Source of the DNA: Ptiloglossa arizonensis
Lineage: Eukaryota > Arthropoda > Insecta > Hymenoptera > Colletidae
Direction of reading: 5' to 3'
NCBI RefSeq assembly: GCF_051014685.1
Contig: NC_135058.1
Location: 10,232,811-10,296,810 of the forward strand
DNA: 64,000 bases
The notes beneath the pieces are model-generated. The model did no database searches, was not told the origin of the DNA, and saw nothing but the letters and a program-made list of their open reading frames with translations. Every line of letters starts with the position of its first letter. Position 1 is the first letter of the stretch. Both the position numbers and the translations under genes were made by a program. This document shows, one piece after another, positions 11,955-23,925 of the stretch.

Positions 11955-14130
11955 GAAAAATAAGCTTCACTCGCCGATCGTTCCTCGCCGAAATCGAGGA
12001 AACTAAGAGGAAGATAAGGCGGAGAAGAACGGGGACGAAAGACCCGAGAGATGTACGACGCGTCGTTGGAAATAATTCTTACCAATTGGAGGGATGAATC
12101 GTCCACGTCGTTGATGTTTATCTTCGTGTTTACTTCGATCCGACATGGTAATTATTATTGCTCGCCTAACGTCAGATTTAGCGGGTTAGTTTTTACATTG
12201 AAGACTCGAACGTGATTGGGTTTGTATATTTGGTTAGGGTATTGCGAGATTCGAGAGACGACTAAACGTGTGAGTCATTTTTGAACAGGGAATTATTCTC
12301 GAGTTTTATTTGTGACGATTATAATTGTGGTATAATTTATTCAGTTAGAAATAATTCATACTTTAACTATAGTTGGATAAGAGTAAATAACGCTACTCTG
12401 ACACAACTCTTCACAACGCTTCACGATTCTTCGCTCGACACTTCTTCGTTCAACCCTGCTCGGTTCGACACTTTTCACCTTCACACTCGCATCTAATGCG
12501 AGGCTCGCTCGCTGATACTCTCTCTCCCTCTCTCCCTCTACGAAGCGCGCGTAGCCTTCTCTTCGAGCCACGCGCAAAGTACTCCGCTCCCAGATAAAAA
12601 GAGATCTCTTCGGGGAATAGAAACGCTACCTTTGCGCGAAATCGAGCCCAATTCAATTTCACACAATCGTGGACCGATGCGAGACGAGGACCGAACGTCG
12701 GTATCGCGAGAGGAAACCGTTCGTCGAGAAGGACAAAGGCGTTAGACAGATGTCGAACGAACTCGGATTACGGAGAAAGAAAAGTGCGAGAAAGCGGAAG
12801 GGTGGCGGTTATAATGGAACGGTAACTCGAGGATCGCGGCGAATACGTCTCTCTCGTGTAACTGTTTTCGTACTCGAGGCGAAAGAAGAAGGGTAATTAT
12901 CGTTCGTGGGTTCAGCGAGGAGCTGAAAGTTCGGGAATGGTTGAGAGAGTTCGCACCTTCGGCCGCCAATTATTTTCGTTCGTCGTTCGGCCGGGTTACG
13001 TTGTTTCACGGTGCCGTGGAACCGGCCGGAAGAGGGAAATAAAAATGAACATTTCGCGGCACGAGTCTTACCAGTTCCGAGAACTAAGAACCTCTGGTCT
13101 TGGCCCGGAGCGAACGAGGTCGTAATTTAAAACGGCTTTACGGAGAAATACGTTCGAAGATAGTTAAAACCTGGCGTAAGCCACGACATCAGGAACGACT
13201 GACCACGGGGAAGGAAGATCGATCTCACCGATCGATCTACGAACGTTCCCGTACGTCGTGCGCCGTTAAACCCACGGAAATCAATGAACTCCTAAAAGCT
13301 ATTTGTACGATACGAACGGATGTACCTAATCGACGGAAGCTACTTAAGGGTTACGAGCTCGGATGTTTCTTCGTTCTCCGGTTCGATCGTGGACCGAAGA
13401 CGTTCGAATGTAATTTTTCATTGTCGCGACGATCGATCCCGAAACAGAGTTCGTGTTTTTCAATTTTCAACGGTTATAGAGTTTACGTAGCTTGGCACGT
13501 ATTAATAGAATCGAAGTGAAAAAATAACACGAAAGTTTGAAATATTTTTTCAAGCGGTGTGCCGCGAAGGGATCGGGAATCGAACGAAACAAAATAAATA
13601 CCGACGAAATGGAATAAATACGAACGAAATAGAATACAATGAAACGATACATCGGTGGTAGGTTCGATGACTTCGATCGTGGATGGAAATTAATCGGAGA
13701 TAGTTCGATTACCATTTATTTACGTCTACGCGTACGTTGTTCGAATTATTTAATAAATGTGTCTCGATTCGTGGACCAGGGGTGGTCTAGTATTTTTTCA
13801 ACTACGAGAAGTATGGAAAATTGTTCTCGGGGAATACGACTCGCTTGGTAACTATCTGAAATACGGAAAACGTTACGTCGTACTGTATGAAGAAACAGAG
13901 GAGCGAGTTTACCTTCGGTCTACGAGGTTGCAGGGATGTCGTATGCGTGACATAAAGGTCTATGGCTAACCTTAAGTACAATATCGAGAAAAAATTTCGT
14001 CGTTACCCGTAATGGATCCCGAGAAAGCAGCTTGTAACATTTTATACGGTTCGTCCCGTGTACTTTCCAAGAAAAAGTATCGCTACGTAGTACCTCGAGG
14101 CGTTGCGAATTATTTTCTTCGACGACTAAT
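11955..14130. other. No gene recognised
   Basis: Mixed composition with a pyrimidine-rich CTCTCTCCCTCT tract near 12519-12540. The longest frame (13100-13519, 139 codons) has no known motif. Confidence 0.55.
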
Positions 14131-14178
14131 AGGTTGTTCAATAAGTTTTGTCGTTCGATAAAACTTATCGAACAACCT
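14131..14178. mobile_element. Near-perfect 19-bp inverted repeat hairpin element (mariner-like)
   Basis: Arms AGGTTGTTCAATAAGTTTT (14131-14149) and its complement at 14160-14178 match at 18 of 19 positions, around a 10-nt GTCGTTCGAT loop. TA dinucleotides lie next to both ends (AATA before, GGTA after), in keeping with the TA target preference of Tc1/mariner elements. The same core with the same loop recurs at 18834-18863. The likely origin is two terminal inverted repeats joined after loss of the transposase region. It is shorter than a typical miRNA precursor. Confidence 0.7.
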
Positions 14179-16519
14179 GGTACAACAAATGGATCGACGC
14201 GAGTACAAGTCGTACGCGTTGAATAGTGTACAGTGTTGGCGAAATGATTTACAAACTGTAATATTTTCACGATGCTCGGGCGATTTGATTGTACAACCGT
14301 GTCTAAAGGTAACATTTTTCAAGGGCATTGTGCAAGACTCTCCGCCGCTATTCTATCTTTCATCTCTTCGCGCGAATGCCGGGGCGTTTCTATCCGCCAG
14401 ACATTACGGAAAATATATGCAAAATGTCTACCGTTACGTTTGCAACATTCGAGATGAATTTTCCACGGTGTGTTTCAAAATGTTCTTCGATGCACGCTTC
14501 TATAATACGATGCGTTATCGTCTAAAATATCAAACACAGTGCCTCGAGATGTCTTGCGAAACGTCGAGGTTGTATCTTATATATATAAATGTGAAGAGGC
14601 ACGAAGATGCTCGACGCGTTGCAATTCGCTTATCGTTGCTTTTACATCGAAAATGCATCGATGGAAAATGATCGTAAATTTGGAAACTTTTCGGTTCTAT
14701 GGAAACTTTCGATAAAATCGACCATTATCGAGATATCCAACCTTTTTGCCTTCAATGTTCTATCGAATAGTGGCCAAGTGTATTCGTGCTTCGAAATACA
14801 AAATAAAAAGAAGCTGTGGCAATTGTAACAGTTGAACAATGTTTCCAAACTCCTGGAACTAGTTCAGGGAATTAAAGATTTGTAAAAATGCATAAACCTT
14901 CGGTAATTACGTAGAAATTATCTAGTGTTGGTGATTATAAAATAAGAGTGAGTAAAGTTCTAAGATGTACGTGTATTGAATGAAGTAGTAGTAGGAACAA
15001 AGCATTAACAAAGCACACAATTAATAACTACGTAACTACTATTCTTATTTTACGCGACACGACACGCTTGGACAATTTTACAACAATGGCTGCTCTAAAC
15101 ACTCTTCTCTCGCACCTTATATCCTCACACCTATTCGTTCCCTTTCATTCTCACGCACTACCACAATTATCATACAATGAAACGAAAGAGAAGGTGTCAT
15201 CGAAACTGTACGCGACCACTGCGAAAAATGAAATATTCGCAAAAAATATTTACGCGGGAACTTTTGGTAGCTCTAATACCCTGAAACGGAAGAGGTGAGA
15301 CCGACGACGTTATTGAAACTGTATCAGTTGGCATCCGAAGGCCGCTGACAGTCCCTCACCGCGTACGCCCTGTCGTTCGGAGAGATAAGCTAACACGGTG
15401 GAAAATGAGTCTAACCTGATTCACAGCCGGCGAAGTGGCCTCGAGCGACCAGTCGATCGCGTCCCACGACTATAGTTCATGCTCTATTCGCACATTCGCG
15501 CGCTGGAACACCGAGGGAAGCAATCTGGGGGATTATTTTGGAATCGCGGGTTTTCATTATCGCGCCAGTGGGTCTCGCGGAATCGCGGCTATCGGAAGCG
15601 CGTAAATCATCGACGCTGGGGCCGGAAACCGGAAGCCTGCACGACAACCGTGATCCCAGTCACGAATATACCCGATAGACTGCACCAGGTGTGTCGGATA
15701 AGTAAGATTACATTTTCTAACAGTCCAGTTTACTCCATTATTCGTTGGGAAACATTTTAACTTCAAAGCGACGTCACCGCGCCAACGAACTCTTCGTGCT
15801 TGGTAGCTGAACTACTATATTTCGTTCTGTCTTGCTACGCACAGATCACACCATATGCATAAACACACACACAGACACACACTTTCTTTCTCTTCTATCT
15901 TTCACATATACGCATTGTTATCTCTTAAGAAAAATAAAAGAGAAACAGTCGGAAAGGTGACACGTGGGTCCACAGAGTCAAATAACTTTAATCCATACGC
16001 GCGAAGTGCATCATTCGACTTCGTTATTTCTCTCGTTTTCAAAGATGATAATTCACGAATTAGTTCGCGAACAATCACATTTCGTAATGTCTCGGTCTTC
16101 CGACTGTTGCCAACAGTCTCTGAACGATCGTTTTCGATCCTCGAACGAAACTTCCGGAACGAGAAACAACAGAGCGATACATCGCCAGAACCAAGGTGGT
16201 TGCAACAACCTGCTGAAATTGTTTCAACGTCTCTGCCGATTCGATGCACTTTTCTACGTTCGAGTCTTCTTCTGGCAATTTTTGCAATCACTTTTCTCGC
16301 GTTACGGTTGCACGTAACGATACTTCGAGCTCGGAATTCAGCTCGAGTTTCACAGCTATTATTCCGCACGTCGAATATCGGTACCGTTGGATGGGAGCTT
16401 TCCACGTTCAACGCGAAGCTACGATCTCGCGGAGATTGGATACCCGGACCGAGACTCGTCTATCATCCTTTTCGAACCTTCCGGGAACATCTTGCGCCAA
16501 CGAAACACTCGTATAGGCG
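14179..16519. other. No gene recognised; long ambiguous open frame
   Basis: Holds a CA-rich tract at 15862-15882 and the longest ATG-started frame of the window (15855-16523, plus, 222 codons). That frame begins His/Thr-rich from the CA tract and has one hydrophobic segment near residues 128-157. No family is recognised, and a 169-codon frame is open on the opposite strand over the same region. A 160-codon TTG-started frame at 14189-14671 is equally unsupported. I do not call a gene. Confidence 0.45.
15862..15882. repeat. (CA)n dinucleotide tract
   Basis: ACACACACACAGACACACAC, with one interruption. Confidence 0.9.
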
Positions 16520-16790
16520 ATAAAGAATCGCCGCGTACTTTTTAATTGTTTCGAGACTTTCGCGCGTTCAAATTCCGATCTCACGAAGAGGGATCAAATC
16601 TCTTCTTTCATCTTCTCTCGACCTCCGTACAAATCTTGCGTCGAAAGACTCGGACGGACCATAAAGAATCGCCTGGTATTATTTAATTGTTCCGAGACTT
16701 TCGTTCAATCTCTGATCTCACGAAGGACCAAATCTCTTCTTTCGTTTTCTCTCGACCTTCGAAAAAATTTTATCTCGACTCGGAGACGAG
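16520..16790. repeat. Tandem duplication, 150-bp offset
   Basis: TAAAGAATCGCC at 16521 recurs at 16672. The following TTTAATTGTT-CGAGACTTTCG, TCTGATCTCACGAAG and CAAATCTCTTCTTTC blocks recur in order. The second copy is shorter by small deletions. Confidence 0.9.
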
Positions 16791-17590
16791 AAATCCTCGT
16801 GGTACGCGTTTAAAAATTTTTTTTCGCGCGTTTTCTTTCTCTTCATTTTCGCGCAACTTAAACGCGCATCTCTACGAACGATCGCGGACACACGTGTGTT
16901 CGAATCACCCGGTCGAAATTCGCGCACCGTGAAGCAAGGATGTAGCTTCAGATGCAGTTCGGTTACACGTGAGGAGATTCCAGTTTCCGCGAAAAAAGAT
17001 TTCAGTCCCGTTACTTTTTCCGAGTCAGCTCGTGCCAAGTTCTGGCCAGGATTCGGCACGAGGCTAGACCACCGGCCCCTGTTGGACTCCGTGCTCTCGA
17101 TTATGCGAGCTGGCCACCATCTGGTGCACCGTTACCCTTCTATATTACGCGCCAGAGATTATGTCGGATTATGTTCAGCAGGTGGCAAGCTTGTACCGTG
17201 AGATTGAACCCGTGGAATGTTCCTGATTTCTACGTCGGGGCGGGTGGAAAAATGCCATTGCGACCGAGTGGCTGGGACACGGGTTTTCCTTGAAAAATAA
17301 AAGTAAATCCAGCTCCCCTTACAGCTGGTCCTGGTTTCCACCCGGATTCTTAAGAAGTTTGCGCTTTCTTCGCCTCGAGGTTGATCGTACGTAACTTATA
17401 TCGGAATCGAGTTCCGTCGGATCGACCATGGTCGTCGAAGCCACCTGTCAGAGGTGCTCTACAGAAACGTCTGGGAGGAATCTCCTAAGGACAAGTGTAA
17501 CGGATACAGGAAAGTAAACTAATTGCGAGTTCGGTAACGAAGTTTAGCGAATTTGACGAGTTAGAGGTTCGACGTACCTGTTACGATATC
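16791..17590. other. No gene recognised
   Basis: Short overlapping frames without recognisable domains. No repeats noticed. Confidence 0.5.
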
Positions 17591-17900
17591 AGGGAATGCG
17601 AAGTTGAGTTAATATAGAGAGACGTACGACCGATACCGAGACCGTGATAGAACCGAATGAGGATACAGTGATTGGGGAAGATACAGTGATAGATGTAACA
17701 GTGACACTCTGCTGAGAGTCATAAAAATGCAATTTTCTTTGAGAATTTTGTAGAGAAGGATAAAAGAGGTCAGGAATACAAACTACTTATTAAGTAGAGG
17801 TCTTGTGTAGCTGGTATAATTTTAGAGAATCCGAACTTGAGTTAATCCAGAGAGATCAACACTAAGACCGAGATAGACGTAACAGTGATCTGACAGCGTC
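17591..17900. repeat. Diverged direct duplication
   Basis: GAATGCGAAGTTGAGTTAAT at about 17593 and GAATCCGAACTTGAGTTAAT at about 17828. Each is followed by AGAGAGA, a GACCGAGA-like block and GATAGA(T/C)GTAACAGTGA. About 235 bp apart and clearly decayed. Confidence 0.7.
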
Positions 17901-18829
17901 ACCCTGGACGTAGAGACAACTGACATCGAGGAAAAAGCTCCGAGAAAACCTAGAGAAGTAACTCGAACGTGGAAACATCCCGTGAAAAGCTTCGATACGA
18001 GCTTCGTTCTTCCGTCTTCGTCAATCGTGGATTTAATAATTGTCATTTCACGCAGCGCGCGGTAACGATCGCGGTAATTAGCAAGAATGAAAAATGTTCT
18101 CGTCATCGTTCTCACCGTAGCGGCTAACGGACGTACCAACTGCGCCGTGAGCAGCCTGGGCAGCCTTTTATGATATTGAACGTGAATACTAATCACGGGG
18201 AATGCATCTTTCTTCATTATCGCGAGGTTGAGCGTGGCTGTTGCGGTTCAAAGGGAACTGGCGGCGTTCTTGGGATCTTTGCCGGTCCGAAGAAATCGAA
18301 CTGGCGTGCAACGTTCGGACTTTTATGGCGGCGTGTAACGCGACGCGGGGCAATTCGGCTCGATAAGGCAATTAAGCGGGAAACAATTGCGGAACACCGT
18401 GGCTTTGATGAGGGGACGTACGGCGGACGTGGAGGGGGATTATACGGCCGTATTTCCAACGGGCTCTAATGAACCGAGCGTGCATAAGTGTTTCCAGCGT
18501 GGCGGCCGAACACGCCCATGTAAACGCAGCCCAGGTGTTTTAGGCCCGAGGAGGGCTCGACGTGCCCGCTTGATGATCCGCGTGCACGATCTTGATCTAT
18601 AAACAACTCGGGGCCGGGAAGTTGCGAGCCCTGTCCTTTGTACGGACAACGATATCGGTCAGACGATTCGCCTGGAACACGATGAAACGCAACATCGGAC
18701 GCGTGATCCTCTACACGTTCGATTTCGATTGTTGCCTCGTTGGTTAAATTAGATCACCTTCGCTTACCAAAGAACGAGTCAACGGTATCAGGATCGTTGG
18801 AATTCGGGAGTCAAATACACTATTGTTGG
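17901..18829. other. No gene recognised; CpG-rich in the middle
   Basis: The 18200-18600 part is GC-rich with frames open on both strands. No motif identified. Confidence 0.5.
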
Positions 18830-18872
18830 TACTATAAGTTTCGTCGTTCGATAAAACTTATCGTAGTATAAA
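18830..18872. mobile_element. Short hairpin element (same family as 14131-14178)
   Basis: TACTATAAGTTT pairs with AAACTTATCGTAGTA (3-nt bulge) around CGTCGTTCGAT. The 30-nt core at 18834-18863 differs from 14141-14170 at one position by eye. The outer arms differ (TACTA instead of AGGTTGTTC), so only the centre is shared. Confidence 0.55.
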
Positions 18873-19724
18873 CATCTGCTCGATGTCGTTGTCCCAAACA
18901 CTTTTCATTCGAGCACAGTCATACCGATATTTATTTCATACCTGTAGAATTTATACACGATGAAAATGAATCGTAGATGTGCTCATTTAGAAAATCTCGT
19001 GTAACTGGAAGAGAAGGTCAAGTAGGATCTATATACGACCTTTTCTTCTAGCATTTTTATGCGCAGAATTTACCTCAAAATCAGTTCACACGTGCTACGG
19101 GATACTCGACAGTGTATTCGAAGACCTGATTTGTACTCGAGTATCGATATTCGGTACGTACGACCTGTTCGATCTACAGAAGAATGGCCTTGAAGAATAT
19201 AACCCGGTTAACTCCGAGTATCGAAATACTCCACTTACGAAGATATCATCCCTGTAATCGTCCCGCTAGAACTTTCTCAACTTTTATCCGGAACGCTTGA
19301 TAACGTCGACTATACTTACACAGATCGATGGAAATTACACAAGCTGGCTAATCTATAATTCACCGATGGAGGAAGCTTCCAGCTTGATTCGTTAAGTCGA
19401 ATAGGTGAAAATATCGCGAAGGGAAAATCTAAAAGCGACTCCGGTGCCAAGAATATGCTCCAGAGTCGAGAAGCACGATGTCTCTATGTATCAAACCTAA
19501 TGCATCCTGAAACGATTCAAGTATCGTGTTCGGGCTGGTAAGAAACTTTGCCAAACTTTCTATTGGTGCTCAAAAATATACTTTTGGCGCATCGTTTTGC
19601 ATACGAATCCCAGGTTCAACCCCCTTGTGCACTGCCCCTCTTTAAAGTTACATGTTATTCGAATCGGGAAAATATTGGGGCAATGTTCGTGGACGCTGCC
19701 AAAAAGAGGCTGACATCGCCCGAT
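18873..19724. other. No gene recognised
   Basis: AT-rich. A GGTTCAACCCC word near 19612 resembles a tRNA T-loop, but its flanks cannot form the stem. Confidence 0.55.
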
Positions 19725-20275
19725 AGGTGACATTCGATCGTTCGTACACGATATTAAAATTTGTTTCTTTAAATGAGACTGTAACATTTATCGTAGACCA
19801 GTTTGTGTTACTTCTCCGATAATAATCTATCGCTTGAAAGTGTTCAGAGGTCACATTCGATTGTCTGTACTCGATATTAAAGTTTGTTTCTTTAAATGAT
19901 ACTTTAACACTTATCGTAGACCAGTTCGTGTTACTTCTCCGATAATAATCTATCTCTTGAAAGTGTTCAGAGGTCACATTCGATTGTCTGTACTCGATAT
20001 TAAAGTTTGTTTCTTTAAATGATACATTAACACTTATCGTAGACCAGTTCGTGTTACTTCTTCCATGATAATCTATCGCTTGAAAGGGTCCAGAGGTCAC
20101 AGATTGAGAAACTCCAATCTGTATCTTACTGTGACATACTATTATACTTATAGTAGACCAGTTTGTGATTTCATTAGCAATAATCGCCATTGCTTGAAAG
20201 GGTTGAAGAGTTACAGTTTGAGAAACGCTGCTCCAACCTATATCGTACCGTGACTTAAAGCCGATGCGGTACACA
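19725..20275 (-). repeat. 123-bp tandem repeat (about 4.5 units) with a continuous minus-strand frame
   Basis: Units start at 19725, 19848, 19971, 20094 and about 20209. The first three are 123 bp and nearly identical; the last two are diverged. Each begins AGGTCAC or a variant. On the minus strand an ATG at 20283 opens 211 codons ending at 19648, with a 41-residue repeat whose conserved blocks are FQAIDY, SNTNWSTIS and VSFKETNFNI. One unit is three codons shorter, so the frame survives the indel. Against coding: between units 2 and 3 nearly all substitutions are nonsynonymous. No domain family, signal peptide or adjacent exon is recognised. The repeat is certain; the protein is only a possibility. 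Confidence 0.93.
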
Positions 20276-23200
20276 GTCGGCATATCGTCGAGTCTAAAAT
20301 GTTCTAGAATGTTAATTACGATTTAATTTTTGATATTTATTTATTCGACGACCGTACCGAACAGAAATCGAATATACCTCGAAAATATAATTTGCGAACG
20401 AATGGAAAAAAGTGGTTCGACGCTCTACGGGTCGAAGTGCATTAAAACGTTGATTATCGCATCTCGAGAGGCTCGAGGGTGAAATTTAAGATGGTCGTCT
20501 TGTAAAAATGAGAATCTCGATATCGCGCTCGAATCGAATGAATTCCTATTCTCTGTCGTTCCACGGATCGATCAACACTGTACAGGTATCCGAGCATGAA
20601 TTCTTAAGGTAGCCGGAGGATTTAATCGCTTCTCGTTCCGCTGTCGGGAAGTCGACGATCGATTCGATTTTCATTCGCTGCCACTCCCATCCGATTCAAA
20701 CGCATTCCCACTGACAGAGTTCACCGACGGGGGGCAGTGTGTCGATCGATGCTGAACGCTTGAATCAGCTGTCGCGGGCGTCTCGTCGTTTCTATAACCC
20801 GCGATTCGTTCATAATTAATAAACGATCGAGCGTCGGGTGGTGGTTGCTCGCGGTGGTTAACACTGGAACTACCGACGACGAACGTGTTAGTATTTGTAT
20901 CAAACTAGATGCGTATCTTCGATGAAAGGGAAAATTAATTTACGAGTTGGTTGTTCATTTCGATAATTGTTCGCGGATATTGTAAGCGCACCGTTGACAA
21001 TTGAGCAATATTAAAAAAAAGCTTCGAACAAGTGAAATTGACCCCTTTGGTAGTTCTGGTGTTAAGAACCACCGATTTCTCGGCCGCTAGACGCGGAAAA
21101 GCCTCGCCGGACGAAGAACCGAGGGAGTAGCGCAAGTGCAACACCGCGTGCATGTCGCTGCACGCGATGCATCGAGCGCGAGCGACCCGTGGCCGCGGCC
21201 AGGCTTAAGCTCGATTCTCACCAGCGCTCGAGAAACATTTCCACCGAATTCAAAGTACGGTGAACGCGAGCAGAGGTTTCAATTCTTACTATAATTAGTT
21301 TCCAAAGGTTAGTTCGAGTCCAGCCATTGTTTTTCTTTAATTTGACACGTTCGAAACACCTTTATAAAATTACTCGAATATCAACGGTGTCTCTGTTCAC
21401 AACATTCGTGGCCAATTATCAAACTAGACAACCAACGGTACTCGTAAATCAATTTACCCTCTTCCCATCTAACCATCGTACACCGTACATCCGATACACT
21501 GTACTTCGAATTACACACGTGCCTCGATAAAAATATCGATACGTTGTTCACCGTCGGTAGTTCCAGCGTTAACAACTGTACAATATCAATGCGTTTCGAA
21601 TCGTCGTGGATACCGCCGAAATGCTCGAAGAAACGAACCCTACATCCGTGCTCGATTCGGCCCGCGGGCAAGATTTAAATTTAATTGTTATAATGTTTCT
21701 CGCGGAGCGTGAGCGCTGGTGGGAATCGTGCATTACAGTTCGGGCGCAGACTCGCTCGGTACGAGCCCGAGACGGGGTCGAGAGTCCGAGAAGCGAGCCG
21801 AGCGGAGGTTATACTCGCGACGTAATGGACGTAATGGCTTAACGCAATGGGGTCGGCGCGGAGAATTCCTGGGAATCTCTATGGTAGATTCATGATCGCC
21901 GCCCGCAAATGCCGGCTATTAGTTTCACCTTTGCCGTCTTCCGAGAATTACGAATCAATTTCATGCCCGTACAATTGTAAAAGGAATTGCTTTCGTTCGG
22001 GAGGCGCCGTTTCTTCGGGGTATAGAAGGTTCCCTGCCCTCGTCTGTACTCCCCTCACCCTACCACTTTACCTTCGGGAGGGTTTCACCTTTCACCCTGC
22101 GAACGCCGAGTTTGACTAGGTGCCGTTGATGCGGTTTCCGTGTTTTTCCACGCGCGAGACAGCGCGGCGCGAAAGGTCGCGATCGAGCGTATTTGTTGCG
22201 GTCAATTTGTTCCCGTGTTTTAGGGGCAACAGGTACGTAAACGACGTATATAAATAATTTACACGGGATCTTCGATTCGGTAACGATCGATTACGATTTA
22301 ACGAGATTCTCGACAAATTTCACCGATGAACGCAATCCACGGGTCCAGTCGCTCGATTAATGATAACGATCGTCGGCGGATTGTATATTTTAATAACGAG
22401 TGTACAAATGTAGGCACGAATCGGTCAATAGCGAATTAATAATAATCGTCCCGTGTCGCGTTGTTATTTATTCGTTCTCAACGTTTCGAACCTCGTTGAC
22501 TGGATGCATTTCGGATGCATTTCGTAACCGCGAAACGCGAATGCTATTTCTCGAAAATGTTGTCGATTGTTAACAGGGGAGAATCAACGATGACAATGTT
22601 AACGAAACGTAAGAGAAGGAACACGAGTAATTCGAGTTAAAGTTTGAACATTTTTCATCTGTTGCATTTAAAACAGAAAATTCTCAATTACAAATTTTTC
22701 AGCGAAATTTACCAAAGTAACCGATACGAAACTCTACGTTACTACGTAATTTTGTTCATTTACTTGAATTAAAGAAACGATTCGATTACTCGTTAAAAAA
22801 TTTGTAAACGATAACTAGAATCGTTTAGTCTATACAACGATTCGTACAGTCGCTGTAAAAAAACGTAAATTTGCCATCGAATCGAATTTACCAGCTTTTC
22901 GACTCTGTGTGGTACCGAATTATTCGACAGCTCGCGGTACAAATAACAGACAATACCTACAGGTGACATTTCGATGTGAAATTCGTTAATACGATCCAGG
23001 CGGGACCACGTTTATCACGGGAATCCAATAAACAGTCATTATTCCGTAAATTGCAACTACCGAGGAAATTGTGAAAATTATGGAAGACATTCCAAAAAGT
23101 CAGAGGGTCTCCCGAGGCTCCGTGTACTGGAATTTCCTCGCGCCAACTTATTTACCACGTTCCATCGAGATTCTTAATTGGTCGTTGCTAGATAGCCCGC

Positions 23201-23490
23201 GTTTCCTTTACGGGGATCGCATTTTATCCCCGTAATCATTCCGAGGTATACGTGCTCGCATCAGCGCCGACAATGAAAAAAGAACGACCGGAAACTATCG
23301 AAAAAATTTGCGATTTCTCCGAGCCTTCTGCTCGATCGTCGTTTCTACGATCGATCTTCGCGATCGACGAAATTTATCCAAAATGTTCACAGTGTACCTT
23401 TACAGAACGAGATTGGTGCAAGTGCAACGCAATTGCAACTACTCGTCCATTCAAACCGATAAGTTTCCACGAGGGTTTAGAATAAATAAG
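20276..23490. other. No gene recognised
   Basis: About 3.2 kb. Mixed composition with CpG-rich patches at 20630-20880 and 21060-21240. A 96-codon minus frame at 21381-21671 and others are unidentified. An 11-bp GGATGCATTTC is doubled at about 22502-22524. Confidence 0.55.
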
Positions 23491-23589
23491 AATGATTATT
23501 AAATTGTTAGTGTATGAAATAATTATTGAATTACTAGTGATTTTAGTGTACTGAATAATTATTAAATTATTAGTGATTTTAACGTGCTT
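23491..23589. repeat. 36-bp AT-rich minisatellite, about 2.7 units
   Basis: AATAATTATTRAATTAYTAG followed by TGATTTTARYGTRCT repeats at 23518 and 23554. A shorter first unit starts at 23491. Confidence 0.92.
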
Positions 23590-23734
23590 GGTGTGTACAC
23601 GTGTTTGTTGTTCCGAATGTTTTTACAGACTAAAGACTAATGACTCACATTGCAGGTTCACAGGATGTTTATAGACAATACTTCTATACGTGTACGTAAA
23701 TAATAAAGATAAAGATGTTACTTGTCTACAGTTG

Positions 23735-23925
23735 ATGATTCTAGTTGCATTTCTTCGCAGTAACAACGTATCACGAACGAAGAAGAAATTGTCTTTAAAA
23801 GTGCAACGAGAGGGATGGATTCTGTTACCACTGGTAGAGGAGATTTTGTTTCTAACAGTGCGTTACAAACGAAGAACAAATTGTCTACAATGACAAGGAT
23901 GGATTCTGTTACTATCAGACGTCTA
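23735..23925. repeat. Tandem duplication, 84-bp offset
   Basis: GGATGGATTCTGTTAC occurs at 23813 and 23897, each preceded by an ACGAAGAA-AAATTGTCT block. The copies are imperfect. Confidence 0.8.

Noticed and set aside
14131..14178. microRNA precursor
   Set aside because: Only 19-bp arms and a 48-nt total length, with related copies elsewhere in the window. Fits a transposon-derived hairpin better.
17205..17222. Minus-strand GGTTCAATC as a tRNA B box
   Set aside because: Stem pairing fails and no A box is found at proper distance.
19609..19625. GGTTCAACCCC as a tRNA T-loop
   Set aside because: Flanks do not form a T-stem and no acceptor or anticodon arm is present.
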